Assembly (NCBI RefSeq): GCF_947507565.1
Contig: NC_089182.1
Location: 1,178,001 to 1,242,000 of the forward strand
Direction: 5' to 3'
DNA: 64,000 nucleotides
Source: Oscarella lobularis
Taxonomy: Eukaryota > Porifera > Homoscleromorpha > Homosclerophorida > Oscarellidae
The notes under the pieces are model-generated. The model was not told the DNA's origin and did not search any database. It saw only the letters and a list, made by a program, of their open reading frames with translations. Position numbers and translations under genes: made by a program. Positions 10,226-21,300 of this stretch are shown here, one piece after another. How positions within the stretch are numbered: position 1 is the stretch's first letter; every line of letters starts with the position of its first letter.

Positions 10226-10313
10226 GGACGCACCGGTTTCGTCATTACAACGCACGCTAGGCATACTGCAAACATAACGCAGGGAACATGACGAGCCGCA
10301 AAAAATAGTGTTT

Positions 10314-12777
10314 TCAAGTAGCCTTAATTTCTGAAAGACCTCGAATCAGTTTCGAGTCAAAATCATCTTCATCTTTTCTAACGTATGTAATTTGACTGAT
10401 TTCGGCAGGAAGAGGACAAGTAAGGCGATGAGATTCAATAATGGGTAAGTAAGCTTTCCTTTCTGATTGGACAATCCATCTGTCTTGTTCCCACGCATGC
10501 TCCACGTAATCGTCAGAAATAATGGCAACTACAGATCGACTGTAGGCGGCCACGCGACGCGTCGACAAATGACACGTGTCAGGATTGCGATGACAAAATG
10601 ACTGAACTAAGCACCTAAGCCTCGTTTGAATAACGTCTCGCACTTTGTGAGCAAAATCGCTGTCACTGTCAATGTAGAACAAGGCCACGTCCCAAATAAA
10701 TTCAGAATCTACAAGCAAAAGAAACTGAAAAAAAAGAATGAGTCAATTTCAGCTAATTACTTTGTTTTGCTTCCATAAGGGCGCTTCTAAGTTCACTTCT
10801 CTTCTTGAAATCTGACATGCTTTCTTCTTTTAGTACAATAGCAGACCTAGGGTCGTCGACTCCAACATCTGTAGCCGTCAAACGGCTGCCGAGCCGTATG
10901 ATCACAAACGACGGATGAATCTTCTCTTTTTCGTCTTCCAATGCAGCGATGTCCGTTTGATAGTCGGCCACTTCCGCTCTCTGCTCTTCGAAGCCAGCCT
11001 CGTCTTCTTCCTCGTCAATAACAACGATCATCTTCCATGATTTTTCTATGGCCTGGTGAGATGCAACCATTGGGTCGTCGCCAAGACGAGGACCACTTCG
11101 ACTGTCACTTGGAGCGTGCAAATTGTAATAGCTAGAGCCCGTCTTAGTCAAAGCCGGTCTTAGCACGTCCTTGAAAAAGGACTGGCAGTTGGAGGAAAGT
11201 TGTCTTGCACTTGATTTACTGGATAACGTGAAGCTAACGTAGTAGTCCCAGATAAAACATCCTAACATAAACGCGACTTTGTCAGTCAGTCAGTCTTCAA
11301 GGTGGCCAAATATTGCTTACGTTGAATAGCATTTCTTTTCTTCTTTTTCTTCAGGCCAGCTGCCAGAACTAATGCAAAGATAATTATTATCATGATAATT
11401 AGAGCTCCACTGCATATGACTACTATTGCCCACAGAGGAAACGGACGTCCTGCAAAATGATGCACATCGTTAATTTTCAAATGTTTAACTTATATATAAC
11501 GCAAACGCACGTTTGACTATAAGCTGAGTTGAGGTGACTCTGTGGCTCTTGAACGAAGCTTCACAGGAATATTTCCCTTCGTCGTTTTTGCTTACACTAT
11601 TGATCTGTAGCGTTGATTCAAGTATTGGCTTGGTCTTATTGACTAGCATTGACATGACAGTAAAGCGAGTTTCGTTGTATTTCTCAATATTGATCCCATT
11701 CTTCCGCCACTGAAATTTTGTAAAATAAGGACCAATAATGCGAACTCGTAGGGTAGCATTCTGTCCTTCCGTGACAGTTATACTGGGCGAAAGACCATCA
11801 CGATAAAACGACCCAAGTTCAGAGCTATCTAAAAGGAGAAAAGGAGAGTTTACAGTGATAAGTAATGTGTACGTATGTGCACATACCGTCTAGGTACAGT
11901 GTTACGGGCACAGTGATGTTTCCCTGGCTATTGGATGCGGTGCAGTTGTAGGCCAGAGAGTAAATAGCAACACTTACGTCTTCTTGCCAACATAAACAAG
12001 ATTTAGCGTTTTTCGCATCTTGGAGAATACTCTCAGTGGAGTATAAATAAATAGTCTCAGGGAGATCTGAACACTCCGGAGAAAGCACGCGATTACAGTT
12101 GTGCTAAACAAAATGACTTTAGATAAAAACACGCGTAATTGATCTCTGTCATACTCTTGACCAGTAGACAACGTTTGGCTCTGGATTGCCAATGACCCCG
12201 CATTGATTAAACATACCAGCGTCACATATAGATGCAACTGAAGAGCACCAATGAGTAATCTCAGTTGATCCATTTCTCATAGGAGGACCTGCATGCGTGA
12301 ATAAAGAGTGTCAAGTAAAAATTCACAATTACACACTTGAATATTTAGCTATGCTTTAATTAGTTAATTTTAAATTAATTAGGAACAGGAACAGCATGAT
12401 GACTTTACTGACAGATGGCTTGCTTCAACCCAAGCCATCTTTATTTTGACGTCTAGACTACTATATGTACCGAGCACGTTCACGCGATAGACACACTGAT
12501 TTTCGCCACAGATATGAAATCCGTCATTTGCAATGTACGTTGCATTGATTATCTCATAGTTTCCTGTAGACGTTGCAGGTAGATATGCTTTCTGACGAGC
12601 AAACGCTGCTTTGGTCAACGACGAATGAGTTCGCGAAAACGTCCACGCTCCGCTGCAGCCTGAGCAATTCAGAGTAGCGTTCGCTCCGTCGAGGACGGTC
12701 GTCGTGAATCGAACAGTAGATGCTGCTGCAGGAAGAAGAAAAATCAGCGTCCAAAACGAAGCTCTACAACGCTCCAT
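10314..12777 (-). CDS. Ig-TM-TIR-TIR receptor, copy B (apparently intact)
   Basis: ATG at 12777 gives a signal peptide (MERCRASFWTLIFLLPAAAS) and three Ig-like domains (about 12465-12740, 11890-12290, 11520-11830). The membrane exon (11340-11460) reads PLWAIVVICSGALIIMIIII then FALVLAAGLKKKKKRN, a clear single-pass helix with basic stop-transfer. Two TIR-like domains follow: TIR1 at 10753-11268 and TIR2 at 10314-10705; both begin with FIWD, and an intron ending TTGTAG joins them (EAKQ-NSEFIWD). TIR2 shows the SRSVVAIISDDYVEHAW box expected in TIR folds. The extracellular Ig plus intracellular TIR plan matches IL-1R/sponge IgTIR receptors; two cytoplasmic TIR-like domains is unusual. Ig1 differs from copy A by in-frame insertions (FWT, HS). 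Head-to-head with the plus gene at 12875. Confidence 0.78.
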
Positions 12778-12874
12778 TGGAGAGACCGGAGTGTAGCCTG
12801 CGCATGCCCGTACGGGCCATGGCGAATCTTACCTCATGTTGAAAGTGGCGTCATTGGCCCATTCCTAGCTGGTC
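12778..12874. promoter_or_regulatory. Shared bidirectional promoter region, copy B
   Basis: 97 bp between divergent start codons. The palindrome GCCCGTACGGGC is kept at 12806-12817, although surrounding bases differ by small indels from copy A, which suggests that the site and spacing matter. Function is inferred. Confidence 0.5.
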
Positions 12875-14296
12875 ATGGTGAGATGTTCGGTTTAGCGTCT
12901 TAAAACCGCTCTAACGGGTCTTTTCTCAAGTCTCATAAACCCGACTTTGAACAGATCAAGCAGGGTATTGCACGTCTCCTCGAAAACATCCTAAATCGAA
13001 GAATCCACGATTTTTTCGTTGATCCCATCGTTCATCCGTACACAAATTTTGCCTCGGAGAAGCAGTTTTGGGAAGGTTATATGGAAAAAACACTCGGCCT
13101 CTTGCGCACAATCAAAAAAGTGGTTAGCCGAATCTTCCCCGAAGTTGTCGAGCTAAAATCGTTTTTTATGTCTAGAAAAGCATTCCTCTCGTCTTTTGCG
13201 ACTGCTACGTCGTATTTTTTCACAAGCCCCAAATTACATTTCAAGAAGGAGATTTCTTTTTTCAAGCCGGTGCCTCGACACCTGGCACTCTCGCTCTCAA
13301 GTTCTACTGGAACGACGCCCTTCGACCGGCAACTGTTATGGAAAGCGAACTGCCTCGTCTGACCGACGAACAGTTCTACAAGGAAAAGTGCAGAGAAAGT
13401 AACGTTGGTACAAACGTTTTCAGGAATCTGGTCCTGTGGAAAGGGAAGAACGAGTTTGAACGTTTGCCAATTAGCGACATGTTTCAACTGTTTGAGACGG
13501 TAAGTCAGTTGATGAGATTTTCAGCACTCGATACTTTGATTTAGATGAGCGAAAGAGATCTCATTGGTTCTGAGGTACCAATCAGCATTTTGCATATAAT
13601 CGTATGCGTAGTATAAAAACATTAGATGACTTCTGAAGCGTCATCTCGCTCAAGCAGTGGATTTGATGACACTGAACAAAGGTCACGAGCGTCTTCTCTC
13701 CCAGAGAGACGCAGGGCAAAGAGCTTTACATTTCAAGGTCAAGTGAGTTTCACTGGCAACGTTACCCTGACTCCTAAAGCAGGTTAGAACGCCTCCTTCT
13801 GAAAATCTCTCACTAAAATTGCCTTTCTTTTTTTGTAGATCGTGAAACACAGAGTCCTGAGTCAATTCGTCCCCCTTACGTTACTCAGCCTTCGTCAGAA
13901 TGTCGTCAGCCCAATTCTTTTGTCTATCCAGAGAGAGATGAAGAGCCACACCCAATGGCTGCCACTGTACAGGATGAAGGAAACGACACAGGTAATAGCC
14001 CTGCTGTCATTGCACGGGAACTCGGCGCCAAAGTCGAGGCATTGGAACTGGGTAAGCTTTTGTATAACATTGGTTGTTCCCTTGAATTAGAAGCTTCAGG
14101 AGGACAAGCAAGTGCCAGCGGTTACCCTGATGTTAAAGGCGCTCTTGCCAGTTCAAAGAAAGATGGCGGTGAAGAGCCATCTGGATATCCCGGCATTGCC
14201 AAAGCGTTGCCTCAAGGAACTTCTGCAAAATCATCTAGTGGCTATCCTGAACTGAAGTCATCCTTAGAAGAGGGCTCAAAGAAAAAGAACGTGTAA
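12875..14296 (+). CDS. N-terminal-domain protein with SGYP repeats, copy B (no Death/ZU5 part)
   Basis: Matches the first half of the gene at 5907: start codon followed by a GT donor, SHKPDFEQIKQGIARLLEN, the KSIPLVF / TFQEGDFFFQAGA exon, the Ser-rich linker, and SGYP repeats (three here: SGYPDVKGAL, SGYPGIAKAL, SGYPELKSSL). It ends with EEGSKKKNV and a stop at 14294-14296, 184 bp before the next gene, so the Death-ZU5-UPA-Death exons are missing. It could be a truncated paralogue acting as an antagonist or stand-alone adaptor, or a duplication remnant. The frame is open through every join inspected, and the acceptor of intron 1 is shifted to the distal AG because the proximal AACAG became AACGG. 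Confidence 0.65.
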
Positions 14297-14480
14297 ACGC
14301 AGTACGTAGTAAAATTTTAGCTTCTTGCTTATTTTTTATTGTAACCGTCGGAGACAGGTGGTGGGAAACCGGAAATAATTAATTGGATGCCAGAGACTAA
14401 CGCACGCTAGCTTACCAGGTTCTTTTTGTTGCGACTCTTTGCGTCGTGCCTCGTCTGCCGCCAAGTGCGTCGGCTCGAGG
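14297..14480. other. Spacer upstream of the Trio-like gene
   Basis: 184 bp with no gene; must contain the 3' end of the truncated copy B gene and the promoter/5' untranslated region of the Trio-like gene. Confidence 0.4.
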
Positions 14481-17400
14481 ATGAACGGCGAAACGACAGA
14501 CGAATTCGACTTCCTTTTTCATCAAGGTAAACAGCGACGCGACGCGCGCGTTTCCGCGGGCTCACGCGTCGCGAGTCAAATGGCGGCGGGGAGTTATCAC
14601 ACTAAATTGCGCAGATCCAAACCGAACGCGCACCGTCGACGTTCTCGATCATCTCAAGGCAGGAAGGATCATCTTGTCAGGTGAGCTGTCAGTTCCGGTC
14701 TCTATCTCGTCGCGAAGGGCGAAGTTTCGACGACGATCTTGCGGCTTATCCGGGAATCGTAATTTTTTTCTAATCCCTTCGCTCAGGCGGACGAGATCGG
14801 CGCGGCGGCGCTATTGTTACGTTTCCCGGACGCTCGGATCCTATTCCCTCGGCCGAGGAAGCGGATCGTCTGCTCAAGTACTTGGCTTCGATTCCGAGGT
14901 AAAGAACACGGAAGGGGGCAGGATCGGCGAGCGCTTTTCTTTTTTTCTAGGGAAAATGTACGAGATTTGGGATTTACTGTGATTGTTGACATGCGAACAA
15001 AGGATTTTGGTGCTATGAGAAGTTTGTTGAAAATATTGCAGGTAGTTTTTTGATGTTTGTGTGTAGGTTTTCTCTAAACTTTTTCCTCTTTTTTTTAGAG
15101 ATCGTTTTCAGCTGAAATTCACATGGTCTATGTCGTGAAACCGGACGGATTTTGGCAGAATCGTCGCGCTTCTGTTATGAGCACCAGAAAATATGCATTC
15201 GAGGTGAATTTGCATAAAACGTTGAATAAATGAAATCGTACGAAGGTCTATCAGGTTGCAATGGTCTCCCAGCCAGGAGATCTCCGACGACATTTTCATC
15301 CCGTGCAGTTGACAACCGATTTGCAAGGGGAACTGAACCACGATCAAGAAGCATGGGTCATGATGCAAATGGTACTATGGAGATATATTAGCATTACAGA
15401 ATCTCATTAGCACTAGAACTGGATCCTTTCGTAGTATAGATTATTATATACAGTACAGAGACAGCTTTTCAGACTATGGAGGCGCAGTTGGCGCAGTTAC
15501 GATACAAAAGATACTCTAATAGGCACAGGGGTTGTGGTAGGGATCTTTATTGATCAATGACCTTTGAGCCACTGGCGCTATCATCCCTTTCTAATATTTA
15601 TATATCCGTGTCTCTAATAATGGATTATTGACCTTTTGTTTCTTCTATTGATAGATGATGGAGTCTTTGCATAACGACGTCATGGATCTTGGAACTCGTT
15701 ATGTGAAGTGGGATGCGATGTTGACGAGGTCCGGGGTGTCGTCTCTGACTGAGAGCGAGATCGAGGCTCAACTCTCCGAGCATTTAACCATAGAGCGTCT
15801 TTTGAATGCGATGAATGTCGAAGCGTTTCGGGAACGATTTCGGGAAATTGTCGTCGAGTTGGATCGGCAAAACAAAGCGCGCGGAATCGTGAATCCGGAC
15901 TTTGAAGCGGAGAAAATGAAACTGGAGGATCTGCTTGGAAAGTTGGATGCGAAGAGGAAGCGCATGGAAGGAGCGTGGCAGGCAAAAATTGAGACGCTCA
16001 AAAACTGCTTGCAGAGAAAACAACTCGACGAAAAAATAGAAAAGGTAAGCAACGAAAGAGAAAAGAGGAGCCCCCGTTATACCTATTCCATTTTTCAGCT
16101 CATTGAATGGTATGACGAGAAAGCAGATATTTTTGAAAGAGAAATGGGAGACGTCGGACAGTCTCTCGAAGACGCGAAGCTCATTTTAGACGAACTAGAG
16201 GAGGTCAAAGCAGAAGCGAAAGTGATCAACTACGTTGCACAGCAGTGCATCAAATAGTTATTAATTCTTTTCAGAAAACTGAAGTCTTGGTGAAAGATGT
16301 GACAGAAAGCGGTGCACGGCTACTAAAGGAGGGGAGCTGCGGGTCCGTCGAAGTCAAATTGTCGAATTTGAGTCAAGCGGTTGCTAAACTAAACGAAATG
16401 ACGTCAAAACGAGAAGCCCTATTGCAGCAATTGATGCAATTTCATGAAAAAACTAAAGCAGTCAGTGCCATGCATTATTAGAAATGATGACTTTGTTCTT
16501 CATTTTTTTTTACCTAGTTCTACGACGTTGTCGACGAATGGAAGGCGCAATTTTCATTCTCTCGTTCCCTTCCCGAAGAATCGTCGAGAGTCGAAGATCA
16601 AATCTACGGCTGCAAAGCGATTCGCGAAAAGCTCGGCGAGCGCTTGAACGAGGCGCGTCGAGACGGCGACGAATTGCGCGAAAAGGCGAAGGGCTGTCAT
16701 CACGAGCACCAGCTCGCGCAACGCGTCAACGAAACAATCGAACGAATGGCAGGGGAAAGCGAAGCGTTGGAGAAAACGTGGCAGGAGAAGATGAGAGACT
16801 TGTCGCAAGGTCTCGCACTGCGCTTATTCGAAAGGGAAGCGGAAAAGGTTGGGTGAAGAGACATCTAAAGCGCGCGTTCTTTTTATTTCTCCTCGCTTAG
16901 GTCTATAGCTGGATCGATGACGTCGGGTCGATTTATTTGGCCCAAAGTGACCGAATCGGCGACGACTACGAATCGGCTATGAGCCTCTTGGAAGAACACA
17001 AAGCCGTAGAAGCGAACGCCCAGGTAAGAAAGATCTGCGTGACGTCACGACACACCAAGTCTCCCGGACAAAGTTTTCTTTCCGTTGCGACGCGTGTCAT
17101 CGCTTTGTTCTCCTCGTAGATAATGCACGGGACGTCCGACAAGCTCCTGACGTCGTCCGAAGAGCTCGCCGTACACGGGCAGGTAAAAGTCGACGAAATA
17201 CGCCAAGTAGCCGATCAACTCGAAGAACGCGTTCACAACATTCTCACGAAATTCGAACGACGACGCGAGCAACTCGAACTATCCGTCGCATTCTATCGGA
17301 CAGCGAACGAGGTGAGAAAAAAAAGAGAGAGGCGTGCCCATCCTTCTTCCTTCCGTTAGCGCACAAAAAAATAAAAATTATTTCAATAAATAAAATTAAT

Positions 17401-18259
17401 TTTTATTGATTAATTTTTAATTAGCTGACAAAATGGATGGACAGCGTCGAAGAGGACCTCCACGAAGCCGGCTATCCCGAAGCGGTCAACGACGTCGAGA
17501 CGTGCATTAGTGCTCGTCGTTCGCAGCGAAAGAATAGCGCCGTTCAGACGGCGAATACGCTCGCCCAAGGCCAGACGCTTCTGGGTCGGCTGAGCACGCC
17601 TTCTCCGGCGAGCGAATACTACGAGAACAAGAGAAAAATTGGCAACGTTATGGAACAGCTTCAAGGACGTCACGCCGGACTCGATTCGACGCTTGCCAAT
17701 CGGATTACGAGATTGGAATTGTGTCTGATGATGAGACGGTTCGGGGAGGCGGCATTTGAGGTATTTGTCAGAGTCTCACTTTAATTAATTAGCTAATTAA
17801 TTAATATTTATTTATTTATTTATTTATTTATTTATTTGTAGCATCATCGAGAATTGGATTTGTATATGCGGAGTTGCGAAGCGGAAGACTTGGCGTCTGA
17901 CGTGGATGGGGCCGTCCGAATGGCTCAGGAGCACAATGCCGTGACCGAATCCGTAGAAGAAGCGTACACGTCCGTCACAGAAGCCGGTAATCAATTCCTA
18001 TGCGTCTCCGTTTGAATGCCAAGCGCGTTTCTTAGGTCACAATTTGCTCGAGCGTCTCGGCGAGACGATGATATCGTTGACCGCGTCTTCGACGAGTTCC
18101 GAGCCGGCGAGCAGCCACATTCGACGACTTCTAACTAGCTTGGGAGAAAAGTTCACGTGCGCTCAAGCAGCCGGACAGACGCGAAGTGACTTACTCGATC
18201 AGTGCTGCCAATTCAAAGAATTCGAAGCAAACGTTAAAGAGGTACACACGGAATGCTCA

Positions 18260-18338
<79 letters not shown>

Positions 18339-21300
18339 TTAATCATAATCGTGCTATTAGGTTGTTGGTGGAATTAGTGATAGCTATCAGGGGCTCATAG
18401 ATAGTCGAAAAATCGTCGCCAAGACTCTGGATCGTGCCGAGAGTCTTTTGAAAGAACACGAGAGCTTTGAAATGTCTTTGGACGTACGTCGTGTAAAAGA
18501 AACGATTAGAGGGGAGAGTCAATTATTGATTTAATTTTTTTCAAGGCTATGCAAGATAGCGTTCAGGAGCTCGAAGCGCAAGTCGACGAGTTCGTCGCTT
18601 CGGATCACTATGCAAAGGAGCGGATATCGAATCTAGTGGAGTCGCTACGGGAACAGTGGAAAGTCTTCGCTCAAGTTGTCGACGATCGTCACACGCTTTT
18701 GACGATCGCTCACGACATTCACAGGCATCACGAAAACGTACGAAAATTTAGGTTAAGTGTCGATGATCAAGTTCCTTTTGTTTTAGTTATCTGGTCAAGC
18801 GATTGCGTTGCAATACGAATTTGGCAGTGCAACGCTGCCCGAAAGTCGTTCGGAGGCCGAGTCCCTCATCGAGGAGCATAAGCGCCAGAGGGAGTATTTT
18901 GCGCAGGATTGCACGCGATTCGGCTCGGACGCGCAATATCTTCTGAATCAGCTAAACGAATTGGTTTTAGCCGAGTATTGCACCGACACGGATCAGATTA
19001 TCGACGCTCAGTATCTGGAGAATGAGGAGAGAGTCGACGTGATGCTGGAAGGGATGAAGAGTCGCGAGCGAAGAGTCATACGTCTGTGGGAGAAGCGACT
19101 CGCGGCGTTGGAGCAGCACGTCAAAATGCTCGATTTTACGAGAAACGCAAAGAAGGTACGTCACCAGCTCACGTCAAAGAAAAAAAAGACGATTTCTTTT
19201 TTTTATGCCAAAGGTTTGCGATTGGTTATATGACGCTAATCAATGGCTGACGGATCATCAGAGTCTCGGCGACAGTTTGGAGTCGGTAGACGAATTGCTA
19301 AAAGCTTCGAGGGACTACGAAATGGGAGAAGTTGAAGTAAGGAATACAGAACTACATCATTACCTAGGCAATAATATTTTCTTCTTCTTTTTTTCTTCTA
19401 TTAGGAGTATCATCAGTTGACGTTGCAGCTGATGGAAAAGGCTTCGGAACTGGAGAAGACGGATCGCTCCGACGGCAGTCGACTCAAAGTTCGCGTTCAG
19501 GTGCTGAACGGATCGTGGGAGGAATTCGACGCGAGGATCAAAGAACACCGAGCAAAACTCAAAATATCGAAGAAATTTTTCACGAATCTCGAAGAGGTGA
19601 TCACACACACACGCACACGTGCGATTTTGGAAGATAAATTTTCGAGAACTTTTTTTTTCTTTTTTCCTAGATAATGTCGCAGCGAAAAAAAGCGATGGAC
19701 TTTCTTTTGGAAATGGACAATCGCGCCGAACGCTGCGATTCGTCGTCGTCCGTTCAAAGTCTGAGCGACGAAACCGTCGCCAAGCACGAACAGACGATGT
19801 CGTCGATCGAATCGTCGCTATCGACTCTATTGGGCTTGTCGGCGAAATTGCGCGACGAGCAGCTGTCGACGCGCGCCGACTTGACGTCGGCGCAGTGCAA
19901 CGGATTGGCGCGCGAGTTTTCCGTGCGAACGGAGAAGTTGAGGACGCTGAAGGGAAAGCACGAGCATATTGAGAAGGAGTTGGACGAAAAGAAACGAATG
20001 GAAAGGAGAAAGGAGTGAGCGAATGAGGGGGACTCATTAAATATATGATTCTAATATATTCGTTCTCTTTAGTTTGTTAATGCAGGAAATGATCGATACG
20101 GAGGAAAGTTACGTCAGTGATCTAGACTACGTGCTTGTGGTATGGAGCCTTTTTCTAACTTGGGGGCGTGTTACAAGCGCTTCTTTTGTTTTAGAATTAT
20201 GTGGCTGAGATGCAGAAGGATGGGCCTGTTGCTCTGATTGGTCGAGAGCAAGACGTATTGGGCAATTTGCGCGAAATTTGGACATTTCATAAAGAGTCGG
20301 TTATATGGCGTATTAATTAATTTTTAAATTTAAATTTTGCTTTTTGAAGGACTTTTTTTGTTGCTCTCAAAGAAGCGCGAGAATCGTCCGAAAAATTGGC
20401 CGAGTGCTTCGTTACGTGGGTAAGGAAGCAATCTGCGCAGTCATTTTAATTTTGCACATATTTCATCTATTTAGAAAGAGAAAATTTTGGGTCTTTATTT
20501 GACGTACTGCAGAAATCAGCCCAGATCCGCTGCGCTCCTGGCAGAAAAAGCACAGGATTTTCTCACCGTACTTCTTTCCATCTAGATTTAACAATAAGCG
20601 CGTTTTGAACTTCTCCTTCTTTCCACCGTAGGAATGGCAATTGAGCAGGGGACACGCAATTGCCTTGGGAGGCTATCTTATCAAGCCCATTCAGAGAATC
20701 ACGAGGTATCACCTTCTGCTGCATGAACTGAAAAAATATGTTGAGAAACTCGACGAGCCAAGAGCCAACCTCGAGGTTGGTTAGAGTACATCTTCAATAA
20801 TTAATTAATTAAGCATATCGTGTATTCGTACTAGATGGCTTATTCCATGATGCGTGATATTCCTAAGAGAACTAATGACGTCATGAGCTTAGCTCTCGTG
20901 AAAGATTACGATGTCGGTTACAGTATTTAAGTTGTTATTTGTTTTTAATTCGTTTTATTTTATTAGGGAAATTTGGACGATTTGGGCGAACTTCATCACC
21001 AGGGAATGTACACGGTTTTGGATACGAAAGCGTTTCGTTCGAAGGAGAAAGAGCGTCAGGTCTTTCTCTTCGAGCAGGGAATTCTCATTGCGAAAATTGA
21101 AAAAGATTCGTTTGGAAACCCGTCGAAGTATTTTTTTCGAATGCTCATCAAGGTGAGATGTTTTCTACGCACGAGTCAAACTTATTGAAAAATCTCTCTT
21201 TTTTTGTTGTTCAGACGAAGGAAATGATGCTGACCGAATTCGTTGAGCATTGCCCAGCGAAGTTTTCCATCTCGACCGGCAAGTTTCTCTCGGAGAAGTA

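Larger units (their letters stand above)
9595..14270. repeat. Segmental duplication, unit B
   Basis: Second unit, same orientation as unit A, with an extra 430-bp repeat-rich insertion at about 9785-10225 and an extra SGYP repeat near 14230-14260. It lacks the Death-ZU5-Death exons present after unit A. Confidence 0.85.

Noticed and set aside
9884-10317. Minus-strand ORFs with repeated EKWSG / KVV segments
   Set aside because: They read through the repeat cluster, carry no recognisable domain, and composition follows the repeated core.
18260-18338. Poly-Asn/poly-Ile open frames in the Trio gene
   Set aside because: They arise from an (AAT)n microsatellite inside an intron.
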